From: Luscinia megarhynchos
Taxonomy: Eukaryota > Chordata > Aves > Passeriformes > Turdidae
Direction of reading: 5' to 3'
Assembly: GCA_034336665.1 (NCBI GenBank)
Contig: CM067566.1
Location: 23,590,330 to 23,654,329 of the forward strand
Length of the DNA: 64,000 nucleotides
Shown here piece after piece: positions 13,105 to 27,770 of this stretch (position 1 is the stretch's first letter; every line of letters begins with the position of its first letter). The position numbers were made by a program, and so were the translations under genes. The notes beneath the pieces were generated by a model. That model searched no databases. It saw only the letters and a program-made list of their open reading frames with translations, and had not been told where the DNA came from.

Positions 13105-13215
13105 CATAATTTATACTATTTTAAAATTTAAATTTAATTTTTAAATTTTGAAAAATTAATTATATTTAATTTGTATATTTAATAATTTATAGCTTTAATA
13201 GCTAATAGAATATAA
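13105..13215. repeat. AT-rich block
   Basis: About 110 bases of nearly pure A+T with many TTTAAATTT and AATTTAAAT units, several of them mutually inverted. It is the kind of sequence often seen in matrix-attachment regions or decayed low-complexity DNA. No specific function can be assigned. Confidence 0.7.
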
Positions 13216-13641
13216 AGTTTGCTTCAAACAAATAGGGATGCTCCCATCGTAATGGTGAAGTCAAACCTGCCAAAGTACTAATCTGGCTGTCTGAAATGAA
13301 AATAATATCAAGAAAAACTCAGTGGTTTTCATTTTTTTCAGACTACAAACAGTATGGTAAACTCCTGCAAATGTTTGGGATGCATTAATGTTTTCCTGAT
13401 TCTTCTAGTTACGGTTTTACAGGGCACAATTCATATTTATTTGCAGACACTGGCAGGGCAGACAGTGTGCTTGGACAAGCTGCAGGCACATGCTGCTTCA
13501 GCAGATTCCAGGGATTTGCTCTTACTGTTTATTCCAAAAATAAGCACATCTCCCCCTAATAAATGTTGTATGCAAATGTGGTTCAGTCATTTCTACATGA
13601 GATTCTAATTCATTCATTTAGAGATGTTCATTTTGTAGTGT

Positions 13642-13655
13642 ATGCAAATTTGCAT
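13642..13655. promoter_or_regulatory. Palindromic double octamer motif
   Basis: ATGCAAATTTGCAT is a perfect 14-base palindrome made of two overlapping POU-factor octamers (ATGCAAAT and ATTTGCAT). Another ATGCAAAT lies about 70 bases upstream, at 13,571-13,578. This is a candidate POU-domain site in a possible enhancer; function is inferred only from the motif. Confidence 0.35.
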
Positions 13656-16600
13656 ATGTAATTCAGCAAAGGCAGAAGCAATCTTTTATTCTCATCACTT
13701 CTGACATTTTAATCAATGATTTATGCCTTATTCTTACATTTTTTAGCCCTCCCTCGGAATGCTAAGGCAGATTATTATGCATTGATATTTCTCTACATAT
13801 ATAAAGCTCATTAAGGCTCTTTGACAGAAAAATGGACAAAGTGCAGGAACAGGGAGAAGGCATTTGGGGGCTTATGCTTTACCTTCTCTACAGGCTGGTT
13901 TTGCTCATTTGATAAACAACTTCCCCATGTTAATGTTGCTCCATCTGTGCAATAGAGATAGCGCTGCCCAAACTCAGAGGTGAGACTAATTGTAGTTTTT
14001 AAAGCTTCTTGAGCTCCCTGACTGGAAACTACTATATATTCTTCTGGTCACAAAGAAAAGGAATGAGGTACACTCCTAGGTAATGGAGATATCATCCATT
14101 ATTTCTAGGTTTTGTCTGTGTCAAAGATGTCTGCAGAAATGTAACCTCTTTTTCTAGAGACTACCCTTTGTAGGTATTCACAGTCACACACTCACTGACT
14201 TTTTGACAAAACACAGCTTTTACTGCTATTTCCTTCTTCTGACTTCATTGGCTTTCCAGATCTGAGGGACTCAGGTGAATTTTATTACCTTCTAGGCACC
14301 ATCCACAGAATAATTTATCTAGTCTCAATGCCAGTCAGTCACTCCTCTGTGAATCCTTGGAGGGCAGTTGAGTTACAAAGATGATTGGGAAAGGCTGAAG
14401 TGTAAGACATAGAATTATAGAGGAGTAATTTTAAAGGCCTGATTTAACCAACCGACCTTTACAGTGGGGATGTGAATAGAAAGAAATCAGATGGGATCCA
14501 GATTGCATTTTGAGTCTGAACCTGGGTCTCCATATTTAGAAGAGTGATGAAATAAAACAAGGGATTTTTTAAAAGTGTAACTTCAACTTAAACTGTAAAA
14601 ATATAGCCTCTAATTCTTCAGAGTTAGAGCTTTGCTTAGGTGATTTTTAGAAATGCATTAGTGTTTCTATATGCAGTAAAGTCAGCCTTGCTCCCTGCAG
14701 GAATCCAGTTCCAATTTCTATGAGTATAAATTCATCAGTGGCACTTGTCAAAACCAAAATCTCAAGCATGTTTACACTTAGAAATGGGAACTATAAACTT
14801 ATACTTTGTGCTCAGAGGTGTGTGTTTGGTAAATGCCACACCATATTTCTAGAGAACACAGGCAGATATATGAGAAATCTATTCTTTATTCTGTAAGACA
14901 GCTGCAGCTGAATTTCACAGTGGCCCTGTAAAAGGAAAATTTCTGGAGGACACCAAAGTCACAGTTCAAACACTTTTCATCAGAGTAGTTTCTGAATCAC
15001 CCCTGCTGCACACTCCAGTCTGCATCCCATGTTTGAGTAAATCCATGTGACTGCAGTTGCTAAATAGTTGGCCTGAAGTAAGGATTTCCATTATAAGAAA
15101 ATGCAGCCTGACATCTAATTCTACACAGATATTGGTAAGAGTCCTCTGATCCTCAAATACACCCAGAAAATCTTGATGTCATGCTGTCAAGCCCAGGATA
15201 ATGAGAATAAACAAGACAAACAACCAGCATTATGAGTTTCTTTCTAGTAACTATAGTAACAAAAGTAGACATTTTTGCTATTTGTGTAAATCTTAACAAC
15301 ATTAAGAAAAATGAGAGCACATCCCTCTGATCTTGGAGCTTAAAACAGCTCTTGTTGCTACTAGTGAAGAAACGTATAAATTCTAGGGAGGTACTCAAGA
15401 GTCAAAGAAAGGTGGGGAAAATAGGCATTGGAGTATCTTATCTGTGTCATCTCTTCTAAAATAATTACTCAGACTCTTATTTTCTCACCTGAGCAAATTG
15501 TTGTAAGGGTTGCCTAGTTCCACAAGGATAGGCAACTATCTTGAAAATAAAGTAAAATAAAATCTATTATGTTCAAAATGCTATGATTCCAGGTGCTGGA
15601 GCTCTAAACAAGTCATTGTTCATACTCTTTCTCCTTATCCTTCTCCTGACAGATGGGAAAAATAGCTCCAGTGTTTCACACTGTCAGGAAATGCATTTTA
15701 TTCTCACATTGTCTAAACATTTCCTATGTTATATAGACATTCCAAACATTTTAATTTTATTTCTCTTTATTTTGGTTTCATTTATATCAAATGTGAAAAG
15801 TGGCAACAGGAATTGGTCTCTTGATTTTTTCTGTTGTTACTGAGATCAGACTCAGAACCATGAGAGTTGGTAATGTGGAATAAAGGAAATGAACTCAATT
15901 GTAACTGTAATGGTTTATTTTTTCTTGATCTTTATTCTATAACATCCTCCAACCTTCTACTTTCTGTGGGGCATTTTCCATAAAAGGGAAAACAGGAAAA
16001 GGAAAGAGATTTGAACTGTGTAAAGTGCAAAGTGATTTCTGCTTCTGTATCAGATGCGAACAAAACAGACACATTTTCAGTTAGGTACACATATTTTGTG
16101 TTTTTAATTGTAGGATATGTGGTGTCACAGGAAAGTCAACCCAGAGCAATATGTTCTGTGCTGCTCTTATGGAGCAGAGTGGCTCACCCTTGGTGCCTCA
16201 GCCTCTCAAGTCATTTGCACATTTCATGAAAAGCTGCACTTCTGGAAGGTTTGATATTTTTTTCAGTATCCACACAGGCCCTAACATTTTATTTTTCAGT
16301 AGTAAGTCCTACTCATTAATTGAATTTCAGAGTTTTCCTGTGTGGTTTTAAAGGTAATTTGGCCAGAGGTAAGACTACAGACCCCAAGGGCTGTAGCCAG
16401 CATTTGTTTCACATGAATCACAGCTTGCTTTAGGTTATATTTTCTTTGGAATGGAAAGCTAATTTGTTTAGTTATGTTGGTCTGAGGGCATCAAATTGCA
16501 CCATACTGTCACTGATAACAAAAACAAGCTCACAGACTGCTCAGGACATCAGTAAACGTAATTGGTCAAATTACTTCAGCCAGCCATAACTCTAAAGGTA

Positions 16601-19600
16601 GACGTCTGATAAGTAAGTCTTCACCTTTCAGTAGCTATCAGTCCATACATCATTCTTGACACAAAAAGGCCTCATTTCCACAGCTTTAGCACCAGAAGGG
16701 TCTTTTCTCCTTAGAAATAACAGCTGTGCACAAGACAGTACTGAAAATTTTATACCAGTAACTATTGTCTTACAGAATCATACCTTAAGAACAGTTCTCA
16801 TTGGATATTTGAGTGTATTTTGTAATTGTACAACTCATTCACTGAAGTAACAAATTTCAAATCAAACCTTAATACTAACTCCAAGCAAAAGAAGTTGCCA
16901 TGCTTCCATCTGCTAGCAGTAAGATTAAATAAGTTGAATTATTTAGTAAAGTTGTTTGTGCACAAGTGGCTTCTCTATCATCATTATGTCTCAGACTAGC
17001 AGAACAATTTTCTTAAACTAAAAGAGTATCTTTAAGCTTATGAGTTATGTGGCCTCTCTTCTTAAAAATTTTATGCTCCACTTCACAGCAATGTGAGATG
17101 ATTATAAGGAGGAAGACAGTAGTCTTGTTCATGAATAACATGAGAGTGTTCTCTCTGTTACTGGAGCAGATATCACCCAAACCCCTCTGGTGAACAGTGC
17201 AGGAGGGCTCCCAGGTCTGGAGTCCCTGAGGCCTTCCTCCTTTGCTTTAAGATGGAAGGAGCCCTGTCACAAAGAGCTATCTCTAAGAAATAATACTCAA
17301 TATAGATCCAGGTACTGTGTTCTGTCCTTACATTGACTTTGATAAAGAATTAAAATTTAGGAAGAGTAAAGACATCTCTTGATGTCCTTGAAGTTTAGTT
17401 CTCTTCCCAACTGAAAAAGTTGCACCACGATGTTACAATGCATTTACCTCCTGGTTTGGTAATTTTTTGCTATTGCCAAGATTTAATAGGTCTGGCTGCA
17501 TTGGTTTAGACAGAATTAATTACTCTAGAAGATCAAAGGTGTTAGTATGACCCTGGCTTTTTACAGCATTAAATGATAACCAACGTACAAGGTTTCAGAA
17601 GCAAGAACCTCAGCCTCTTTACCCTGATGGTCTTTTAATGTTGTCAGGAAAGAAACATTATTTAAGGCATCTGAAATGTGACTTATTAAACTTTTTGTTC
17701 CAGCACCATTTCTTATAAATGCTTTTTACAACTGAAGAAACATAAGTAATTCTGTTTCACATTATCTTCTCATCCTTTCTTTGATAGGAAGGAGAAGTGA
17801 GATCATCCTGGGTCATGCATACCAACTAAAATTCCTGCTTTGGCAAACTGTGTAAAGAAGCAACTGCTCATAGGCATATCAATGGTGAAACAAAGATTAC
17901 CCCAAGTTATGGGACAGATGGAATCTGCAACTTCCAAAGCCCCTCCCCTGAATACCCTCCGTGGATACCTGGAGCTTGGACTGTAGGTTAAGGCACCACA
18001 GAGGTAACTTGAGGTAAAATAAAGGTGGTACTCTTGTCCAGGTGTTATCTCAGACTCAGGGGGAGTAAACAAATCTGGGGGAGAAGAATGTATCGCTGAT
18101 GATGGACAAGGAAAGCCAACACAGCAACTGTGCTAAAAAAAATTTCTAGCTCATTTTCTAGCTATTTATATGTCTCCACCATATAGTTTACAATCAAACT
18201 AATTTTGTTTGTATCACTTAGCAATTCTGCCTCCTTACACATACTCTAATATTCAAATAATGATACTTCTGCAGTATCTAGCTAACACATAAATATCCTG
18301 ATGATAATCAGAAATGGACAAATCAGCAACCAAAAATGGATCTCAGTATGCAAGCCTTGATTATATAGAGTTTGGTATATATAGGAAACTGGCTATTTCT
18401 TCTTGAAAGTCTACAATGCTGAATTCTAGCCACTACACAAGAATATGTGCAGACAAGAGACATAAGCTTTGTTACTCTCTGTTCAAACTTGGGTACAAGT
18501 TACTGAAAAACTAAATGAAATAGCTTTTAGCTCTTCCCATTAATGGCTTTTTCTACCTGTTTTCACATTTCAACAGGTCATTTAATATGTGACTAGAAAA
18601 AGAAAAGGAAGGCATTACAATACCAAAAAACTGCTCATCTGAGTTTAATAGTTCTATTTTTACAATTTTTTACAATTATTGATTGAATATTACTCTCTCT
18701 GCAAGCTGTTGAATGATATTTTCATGATACATTTTGCATCAAAAATGCCAATCTTCCTGCTCAATAGTTCTGCCTTAAGTTTTCCCAGTCCTTCACCTGC
18801 TAGAAGGAGTGCCCTTTATGTGATGCTCCTTTGTGCAGCAAACAAACACACTTGATTCAGCCATTATTAATAGTAGGACTGTCTCAGAGGGTCACTGAGA
18901 TGAGGCAGATTAGAAGAAATGCTAAATTAAAGTGAACAACAAATGATCCAAGGGGATGCATGAGCACCAACCACTTGATAATCACTGCAGGATAAGTTGG
19001 GCTTGGCTGCATGTCGGGGCTGTCTGATGCTGCCTGTGCCTGGTGCACCCTGAAAAGCACCAAGAATGATCTGATATGGAGATGTGTGGGTTGAACAGTT
19101 TGTCTTTTGGATTATACAAGCACCAAATGCAACAGTAATCCCTTGCCTGAGCCTGATAAACTGGGAATTGACAGCTCATCATACTCATGTCTTGGAAGGC
19201 AAGATTCTGCTTCACTTTAGTGCAAGAAAGTGGGGGCCAAGGGACCCTTTGCTATCCAGGGCCTTGAACCACTCACCATTGCTTTTCTCAGTATCAGCAG
19301 CCTCCAATCTGGGGAATGGAACTATCAACACTCCAGTGAAATATTAAGTGTGAGTGCAGATCCAACAGAGACAGGCACTGTCACCACTGATGAAGGTGCT
19401 GGTGTGACAGCAAGGAGCAAACAGCAGGGAATTTGAGGAAGCACCATTCCCAGGGTCATACTGTGGTCTGGCTGACAAAGAAGTGTCAGTTTTGGGCAGA
19501 GATGTGGCTTTGTGCTGCCTCCCAAGTAGGGAACAGAGAGAGCACTATCCTCCAGCTGCTAATGGGCTAAAATTTTTCAACTGAGATATTGCTCCCTGGG

Positions 19601-22600
19601 ATTGCTGTACCTTCTTTTGTACTTGTAGGCACCTTTCCCATTGCTACTATGTGCATCAGGTTGTCCTGAAGCTGTCAGGGTTTCAGAGCTAAATCCATGT
19701 GGCCACAAACCCAGTGAGTCTCAAAAAGCTTCTTGCAGCTTATGATTGTCAGGCATTTCTAAATTGTGTGTTCACCAGGAGCTTCAGTACATAGCAGAGA
19801 TCTTTTTTGTATGTGCCCTGAGAAGTTTTGCTCCCAAAGGATGTTAATTAAAAATTTTAATAGGACTTTTAACAGCCAAGCTACATGAAGATGCTCAGCC
19901 TTTAGGTAGTGTCCCCAGCATTAATAAAATTACTGGTAATGCACTCTGCATTTGTGTTACAATTATCCCTCAGTTTCTATTTTGTTCCTGTAGATCATCT
20001 TGCTTTCTTCAAGTATCCTGTCTTCATGATTTATTGCTAGATCTGCTTTGTCACCATCTGCTCTGCTATTGCTCAAGAAAGAACAAATCCCCAGAAAATA
20101 TTACTGTCCAGACTAAGCACCATATAAGCATCCTTTGCACATTCAGCCAAACACTGGCTAATGGCAAGCCAGGCTGTAATCACAAATTCCCTCCTTTCCT
20201 GTTCACTACAGTTAAAATTCATATTAAAAACTTGGTGGAATTCAGCTAGCCTCCTTGGGGATATAGGTTACCATCTGTCTGGTTTCCAGTGGTACATTTA
20301 AAAAACATTTGTCCCATTTTCATAAAACATCCTGCTGCACAGAAACCATTTTCATATCTAATTACACAGCATTATGTATCACATATGTCACAACCAGAAT
20401 AATTTGGCCTAAGTTTCTCTTTTCTAGTCTAGTCTGTTTTGCTCTTTTAAATTAAGTTATCCAAACACCTACAAATCCAATAGCATGCCTCTAGCTAGAG
20501 TAATTAAAAAAATAAAATAAGTAAATACTGAACTGCCTGAAGAATACTTTGGATTTAATTTGGTAATCTATACAAGATTTTCTTTTCAAAAGGAAGCAAC
20601 ATTTTGAAACTAAAGGCTAGTGTACTTAACACTGCATTAAAAAAATCCAAATTAGTAAAAGCAGGCAAGAGAATGGTAAAAGGTACCAGTTATTAAGGTG
20701 CCCAAACATATGCCAAAAATATAGCAAAATAAATTATTCTTTCACACTCCTCAAATCTTTCTAGCTGTCACCAGAGGACAGCCACTCTGTAGTCAGTCAG
20801 GGGACAGGCTCTTCCCAAGCCACATCTACTCTGGGTGCTTGATGTGAAATATACTCAAGCCTGTGGGAAGCTTCCCACTGACTTCACCAAGCCATGGTGC
20901 TGTCAGGGACCTTGGGAGAGGGTCTGGGAGAGGCAGCCAGGCAGGATCACAGCTGTGGTGCAGTCACACCCCTGGCCAGCCCACGTGCCATTAGTAACTG
21001 CCCCCCTGAGCACCTTTACAATGCAGTTTAAAATGCTCTGGGTGCACAGAGGCTCTGGGAGCATTGTGATTTCAAGTGAACATGAAAGTTCTTGATACCA
21101 AAATCCCATGAAGAGGCAGCATTCCTTGTCCTAAGTCTTGCACCAGCCTGTCTGGGCTTTATTTCTGCCCTGTTCATGCAGGGATGATGATCCAGCAGTG
21201 GAGGCATGATGCCCAGAACACCCTGCTTCCCCATGCCCGTGGCCAGGATTTTTCTTCTTCTCCCCCAGAAATGAGGACTTTTCTCTTGGAGAGCCCCAGC
21301 CTGAGTGAGACAAGACTGTCTTAGGAGCTGGAGCTGAATGAGAAGACAAATGTAACTAAGAAAAAAATCCTTCCTCCTTCTACCCAGAAATCCAAGTAGA
21401 CCCCTTGGCCAAAAATGATGGTATTCGGCACCAAGTTGTGTCATGATGCTTTTTTGTGTTATCAGGTTTTGGAAGATTCAAATAGTATTTCCCACACTAC
21501 TCCAAGGAGAACACTTGCAGCAGACTACTCTTGAGATGAGATACAGATGATGGATAGCAGCAATTATTTTTTTGAGAACAAATTTTTTCTGTCTGTATCT
21601 AGTCAGAAAGCACCTATCTTGTTCACAGCTATTTGTCTAAGAAAAGCTATAAATTCAACTAAAGTTTGCAGGAAACAAGCACTCTGGAGAGTGGTGGAAT
21701 ACTTCCTTGTAATCACATTTGTTCTGTCACACTGAAACTGAGGCAAATTACTCAGAAGTCTCCCTCAATTTCTCTGAGAGCTCCAGAGAGATATGACATA
21801 GATGGCCCAAAGAACATTGTTAATGATGGAGTATGTAGCATATGATTTCCCCCAAAACTCAGAATCACCTTAAAAGAACATGCAGCCTCAAGAAGCTCAT
21901 CTCAAAAGCAGCCAATATTGATTAACCAGCCTGTCTCCACTGAAATGTCCTGTGGTCTTCCATGTGAGAAGGACTCAGGCTGCTTTGCAAAGAAAAGGTC
22001 TGTCCTAAGGAAGTGTCTTGTTGGAGCGAGGGAGAGAGGGGGTGGATGAATACACAGAGATATTTTGAGACACTTAACTCTGTCATTCCTCGAGGGTCAA
22101 TGGACTTTACCTAAGGTGTGTGACTAGGAAAAGGAGACTCACATCCCCCAGGACTGGTCACTGTCTGATTGCACATTAACAAACATCAGTTGTCTGATGT
22201 CCTGAGCACACTGTGGGCACTCTGCCCAGGCTCCCCATGACACACAGGGAGAGGCAGGACCATCACCAATGCAGCACTGGAGGCATACATGAAGTCAGAG
22301 CTACCCATCTTTTGCAAACTATGATTATTTTCATTATGTTATTGGTGTTAAACTGAATTCACAGTGGTAAATATCGACAGAGAGTGATGTAATTTTAAAA
22401 ATGGACATGGAATCCTCAGGAAGAATTGCAGAAAGGAAGGGAAAGTTTGCAAATCACTTAGATTTTAGAAAATTTGTTCTACTCTAAAGACATCCCAGTA
22501 GGACAGAAAAAGCTCTTTGTAGGAAAAACTTCATAGACATCAGATATTTCATTATACTGCTGAGCTAGTCAAGGAGATTTAGAAAGTATTCACCTATCAA

Positions 22601-25600
22601 TATTAAAGCCTATTTGTTAACTACCCCCAGTGGTATTATTATAGCATCAGGTGCAACTAGCCAGGAGAAAAATAATCTGATAGCCATGAAAATTTATCAG
22701 CTGTTTCAGGACATATTATCTGATCAAGAACAGTGTGACTCTGAAGTTATCTCAGAGGAGACCTCCTGAGTTCTATAATATTCAAATTGACATATGAATG
22801 AGTATAAAAGAACACAGGTAAGTGTCATAATTTATATTTCATTATGTCTATTATCTATGTCTCTTACCTCTTCAACTATCCAATAAAAAAATACATAAAC
22901 ACAGAAAGAAAATGATCTCTAAATTTACCTTGCTTTAACTTTGCACGTTTTGCTGAGTGACAAAATTTTAACTTCTTGCCCAGAGCTTCATTCACACATC
23001 TGCTCTTGAGCACATTCACTCATACAAAAACTGTGATTGCCAGAGCAATTGTGCTTACAGCCTGAGTACAAAATAATCCTCCATTTATGACTTGCCTATG
23101 CACAGAGGCCTAAGCACTCCAATAAAGGCAGGATTTAACAGTCATCTCACTTCTCATCATGGAATTAATCAGGACAACTTATGGTAAGGCAGGCATTTAG
23201 TAGGCAGATAACAGTCATGATTTTGCACACATGAAGAGATAGTATCTGATGTCCCTGACCTGTACAGTGGGACAGAAGTAAAAGTTTTGTATAAACTTAT
23301 TAGAGATGAGAATTAAATAAAACAAATAAATTATCTGTGTGATTAAGTTGCCTTGTGAAGGAGAGTGGTCACAAGAGGGCATTACTTTAAAGAGGTCTTG
23401 GCTCTATCACAGTAAGGAAGCTGCTGCTCTGGGCATCAACATGTTTTCCATAGTTTCTCATGTCCAGTTCCCTGCTGCTCATGTGCCATTAATTCACCAG
23501 TGGGATGCACAGCTTTGATCTCATGGATGCTTCCATTTTATTTAACTCAATTAAGGTTCAAATAAGTCTCAGCCTATTTACCAATCCTTTTTTGTGCAGT
23601 GTGTCCACATGGCTCAGCAAGGAACTAAAGTGACGTTCACTCCTCGTCCTTTCAAAAATGCATCTAACCTTTTGTGATGGATTTAGCATTAACTAAATGC
23701 TAGTATATTTATTAGAATATGTTTTTTTTTGTTGAAAGCACATCTTTCACCCCTAAGTGATGGGAATACTTGATAGCATTTTTTGCATAAATCTGAAATA
23801 TGCACTAGGACAATATGTTAATTCCATTTTATGATTTCTGCACATGCAAGCGAGGAATACACACATATTCATAGCAGAACATGAATTAATAAGCTTAATG
23901 AGCATTTTAAGGTTCCTAAATGACCCAAGTGAAAAAAATATAAAGTGCTTTTTTTATGATTTTCAAGACTGATGATTGTTTTAGTGTCTCTGTCAACTTC
24001 TCTAACTAAATAAGAAGCCCTGGCTGATACAATAAACTTCAGAATATAAAAAGTGTATTCAATTTCAAACGTATCTCCTATTTACCAGAAGTTGACTAAA
24101 TTATCTTCTAGGAAAAAAATTGTTAAAATTTGCTTGGTTAGTTAATAAGAGGGTACTAAAGTAAGTCTACAAAACATGGATGCATCTTTGATTACAAACC
24201 AATATGACAAAGTCAGCTGTATTACTAGTAACAGTGAACCCAAGCATTTTTATTCTTACTGTGCTAAAGATTGTGATTTCCTGTAGTGTGTTTTTAATTC
24301 CTAAGGGGTACTTGATGGAGGATGTGGGAACAAGCCATTATGAAATCTGTGTCTAGCATCCACAGCTGAGAATGCCTGAAGACTGGATAATTATGGCAAA
24401 ACTACCAGTGTTTCATGTGAAGACATGAATTTTTATCCTAACTATTGGTGGTAAAGATCTGCAATTGGCTAGCAGAGGCTCTTGCAGAATAATTTTCTGA
24501 TACTTAAGTTCAACTCTGAAGTGCTTGTGCAATAGAGTGATGTTTAACCATACAGCATGTGATCAGCAGAACAAAAGTTTAGGCTAAGAAAAAGACAAAT
24601 AAGTGTCTGCAGAGAAGTGCAATTATTTGTATTTGTAAAGTTATGAACATTTTATTAGAGAATGCACTAGCTTCTTAACAATTAAAAAAAAACTTCTCAT
24701 GGAAGTGTAAGATTAGGTCTTAACTGGGTTAATCTGCATGGCGCTTGTTTGTTTCACTCCTTGATGTTCTAAAGCATAGGATTTGTAACAGGTCTATTAA
24801 TCAAAGTGATGGAACAATAAAATATTCCCACTTAGCCAGGAAGGCATCAAGTCAGTATCAAAATCACAACATTTTAATTTAAAGCTGTCTATCTGGAGTT
24901 TGGAAATGTTTAGACTACACAACCAAAAGTTAGAAACCAAACATTTGAACTAAGCTGATAAAAAGTGATCATTAATTGAGGCTGAAGTCAACAATCTGGC
25001 ACTGAAAAAAATTCTAGGCCCCTCAGCCAAAAGTCTGAAGTAAGATGTCCAAAGCAAGTTGTAATAATTCATCATCAGGTCAGGATGAGATAAGCTCCTT
25101 GAAGGAAGCCAAACATGGGTAATACAGGCAGTCTGTACAATAAATGTTAACGTCTCTTCTGAGAGGGAGGCTAATGGCTCAGCTAAGTCAGACTGGGTTT
25201 TTATAATAGGATTAACAGTAATTTAGGGCTGAGGCTACTGATTATTATTGTTGCCAAAGATTTATATAGACATGCCAGGTATTGGACCAGTGGTGATAGG
25301 CAGTGTACTTGCACATACTAGCGCCAGCATTTGCTCCACTGACCTCAGTCTAAACCGCAGTGGATGATTACTACAGATGTACAAGCAACCTCAGTTATAA
25401 AGTGGTAAACACAAGTGGGATGCTCTAATTCATAGCCACACAGCAGCAAAGGGCTCAAAACCAGGCTATGAGCAAGCATGCTCTGTTGGACACTGGGGAT
25501 TGTCAAGGGACAGCCTGTGGCTGCTGGAGGTCTGCGAGGCCCACAGAAGTGGGTGGAAAAAGCAAAAGCTGTACTCCTGGTTCTTCCTATACAGCTGCTT

Positions 25601-27127
25601 TTGCCTTATACAATGGTGCCCAGTTTCTTTTATCCCCCTAGTGTCCTTTGAAAGCTTCTTGAATAGCACATTGTGCATGGGATAGAAGATACAGGAGGGG
25701 AGCTGTAGGACTCTTCACTGAGGTATTTTCCCTTGATTTTTTTCACTTGCAAAAAGTAGCCCATGAGAGAGAGCAAATGTTGCTGATGTGTTACTAACAC
25801 AAGCTATGTGTGGTACACTGGTACACCCTCCTGCTTCTCTCCTCCAGCGCTGTGGAGAGAACTGCTGTCTGTGCCTAAGCAGGGACTTGCAGCCTTGCTG
25901 AGGGGATGAATTGAACTGGAGGGTGGGACCAAGACTGTCCTGCACTCACTAGAGATCCTTCCAGCTCTTGGGAAACGCAAGCACTGGGCAGTAACAGCAG
26001 CTGGCAGAGAGGAGAGGTGAGAGGCAACTGAAGAGAGATGGGTACAGGTCAGGAGTGGGGACAGAGAGACTGCTGGATGAAACATCCATGAGAGCCAGGA
26101 TCTGACATGGTGCTCTTGCAACACAGTGCACAAACTGGGCTGCAGTGATGTCTGCAACCTGGCATCCCCACTGGAGCTGTCCCACCGAGAATGGGGCATG
26201 CACTCCTCCTGCCCTCTTGCATGGCTTCCCCTGACTGTTCTGAACACAGCCTTGATATCATAAACACCATCATTCAGAGAAATAATTACTCTCCACACTC
26301 GGTGCCAATTCTCATTCCTCACACAACAGTCGTGCACAGTCTGTATCACAATGCCTCTTTTGCAACACCTGCTCTGCACTAACAGAAACAGGTGCCAGAA
26401 GGGGAAAAACCATGACATTTTTGGTTATGAATACCCTCTCTCATGTCTCCTGGCGATAAACTGCTCCTGCCATATCCCTGGCCTGCTCTGTAGATGGCAG
26501 TGTGCAGTTACTTTCTGTGGTATATTTACATATTAGCTGCTTTCTTGACATTTGCTGGAAAACTACTTCACTCAGTAAACAGCCAAAATGATAACATCGA
26601 AGACTATATTTAAACACTATAAACTTCATATCTGAAATAGGAGTATTTGTTAAGTGTTTGCTGTAAACTTCAGAGTATCATAAATCCAGTTGTTTTTATT
26701 CCCAGAAGAAATCCAAGCAATGAGAGTGAATGTAGATAAGCAAAAGAAAATTTCCTCAGGCTGTTGTATATAAGAATAATAAGTAATACTTAGAAATAAA
26801 GTTGTTAATTCCCCAAGCACATGATTACATTCAGTCTACATGAATACTTTAAGTCAAATTCAGAAGTTAAATATTTTAAGTCAACATTACCAGTCTCCAA
26901 AACAACTAATGTTTTCACCAAAACATTTTATGAATCTCCTCATAGTTCTTTAAAGTTTTAGTTACTTTTAGTTTCCTACATGGCAGAGTATAGCCTGTAC
27001 AAGTTTTCCTACATAATTTTTCCTTGAGTAACAATCAGGTTTAACAATTGCATTGATTCCCACATGGTGGTTATTCTCTAAACTGCAAAGGGTGAAATGG
27101 GCTTGTGTCGACCCTGCTGTTTGTGTC

Positions 27128-27770
27128 AGAAGATCATAGAATCTTAATGTGGGTTGGGTTGGAAAGGACTTCAAAGGTCTTCTCATTCCAACCCCCCTGC
27201 CATAGGCATGGACACTTTTTATTAGAGCAGGTTGCTTAAAATCCTGTCCAACCTGGCCTTCCAGGAATGGGGCATCCACAGCTTCTCTGGGCAACCTGTT
27301 CCAGTGCCTCACCACACTCACAGTAAAGAATTTCTTCCAAGTAGCTAATCTAAGCCTCTCCTTGTTTAGGTTAAAACTTTTACTCCTTGCCCTATCACCA
27401 TTTGTTTGTGTAAAAAGTCTCTCCCCAGCCCTCTTGCAGGTCCTCTTTAGGTACTGAAAGGTGCTATATGGTGTCCCTGGAGCCTACTCTTCTCCAGGTT
27501 GAACAACAGTTCTCCCAGCCTGTCCTTATGGAGCTCTACCCCTCTGATCATCTTTGTGGCCCTCCTCTGGACTTGTTCCAACAGGTCCACGTCTTTCTAA
27601 TGCTGGGGAGACCAGAGCTGGAGGCCCAGAGCACTCACAAGAGCAGAGCAGAGGAGCAGAATCACCTCCCTTGTGCTGCTGGCCATGCTGCTTTTGATGC
27701 AGCCGAGGATGTTTTTGGCCATTTGGGCTGCAAGAACCCATTACCATCACATATCTACTTTTTTTTCAAG
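27128..27770 (-). repeat. CR1 LINE 3' fragment
   Basis: Read on the plus strand it starts with ATCATAGAATCTTAATG and GGGTTGGGTTGGAAAGGACT, the reverse complement of the CR1 3' end. It continues through the blocks for CACAGTAAAGAATTTCTTCC, AAAAAGTCTCTCCCCAGCCC, GGTACTGAAAGG and CTTCTCCAGGTTGAACAAC, and ends near GAGGATGTTTTTGGCCATTT. It is a 5'-truncated copy of roughly 640 bases. The short reading frames across it are remnants or shadows. Confidence 0.92.

Larger units (their letters stand above)
12546..27127. other. Intergenic, no gene seen
   Basis: About 14.6 kb of mainly AT-rich sequence with no supportable gene. It includes an AT-rich block at 13,105-13,215, a palindromic double octamer at 13,642-13,655, and a partial CTCF-like site at 23,369-23,383. 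The 204-residue minus frame at 25,804-26,418 resembles no protein I know. Parts (about 13,340-13,860 and 23,640-23,960) look like possible conserved non-coding sequence: homeodomain-type TAAT and octamer-rich, with few repeats. This can only be tested by alignment. Confidence 0.5.

Noticed and set aside
25804..26418. 204-residue minus-strand frame
   Set aside because: No recognisable domain, overlapping open frames on both strands, and no splice or promoter context that would support a gene.
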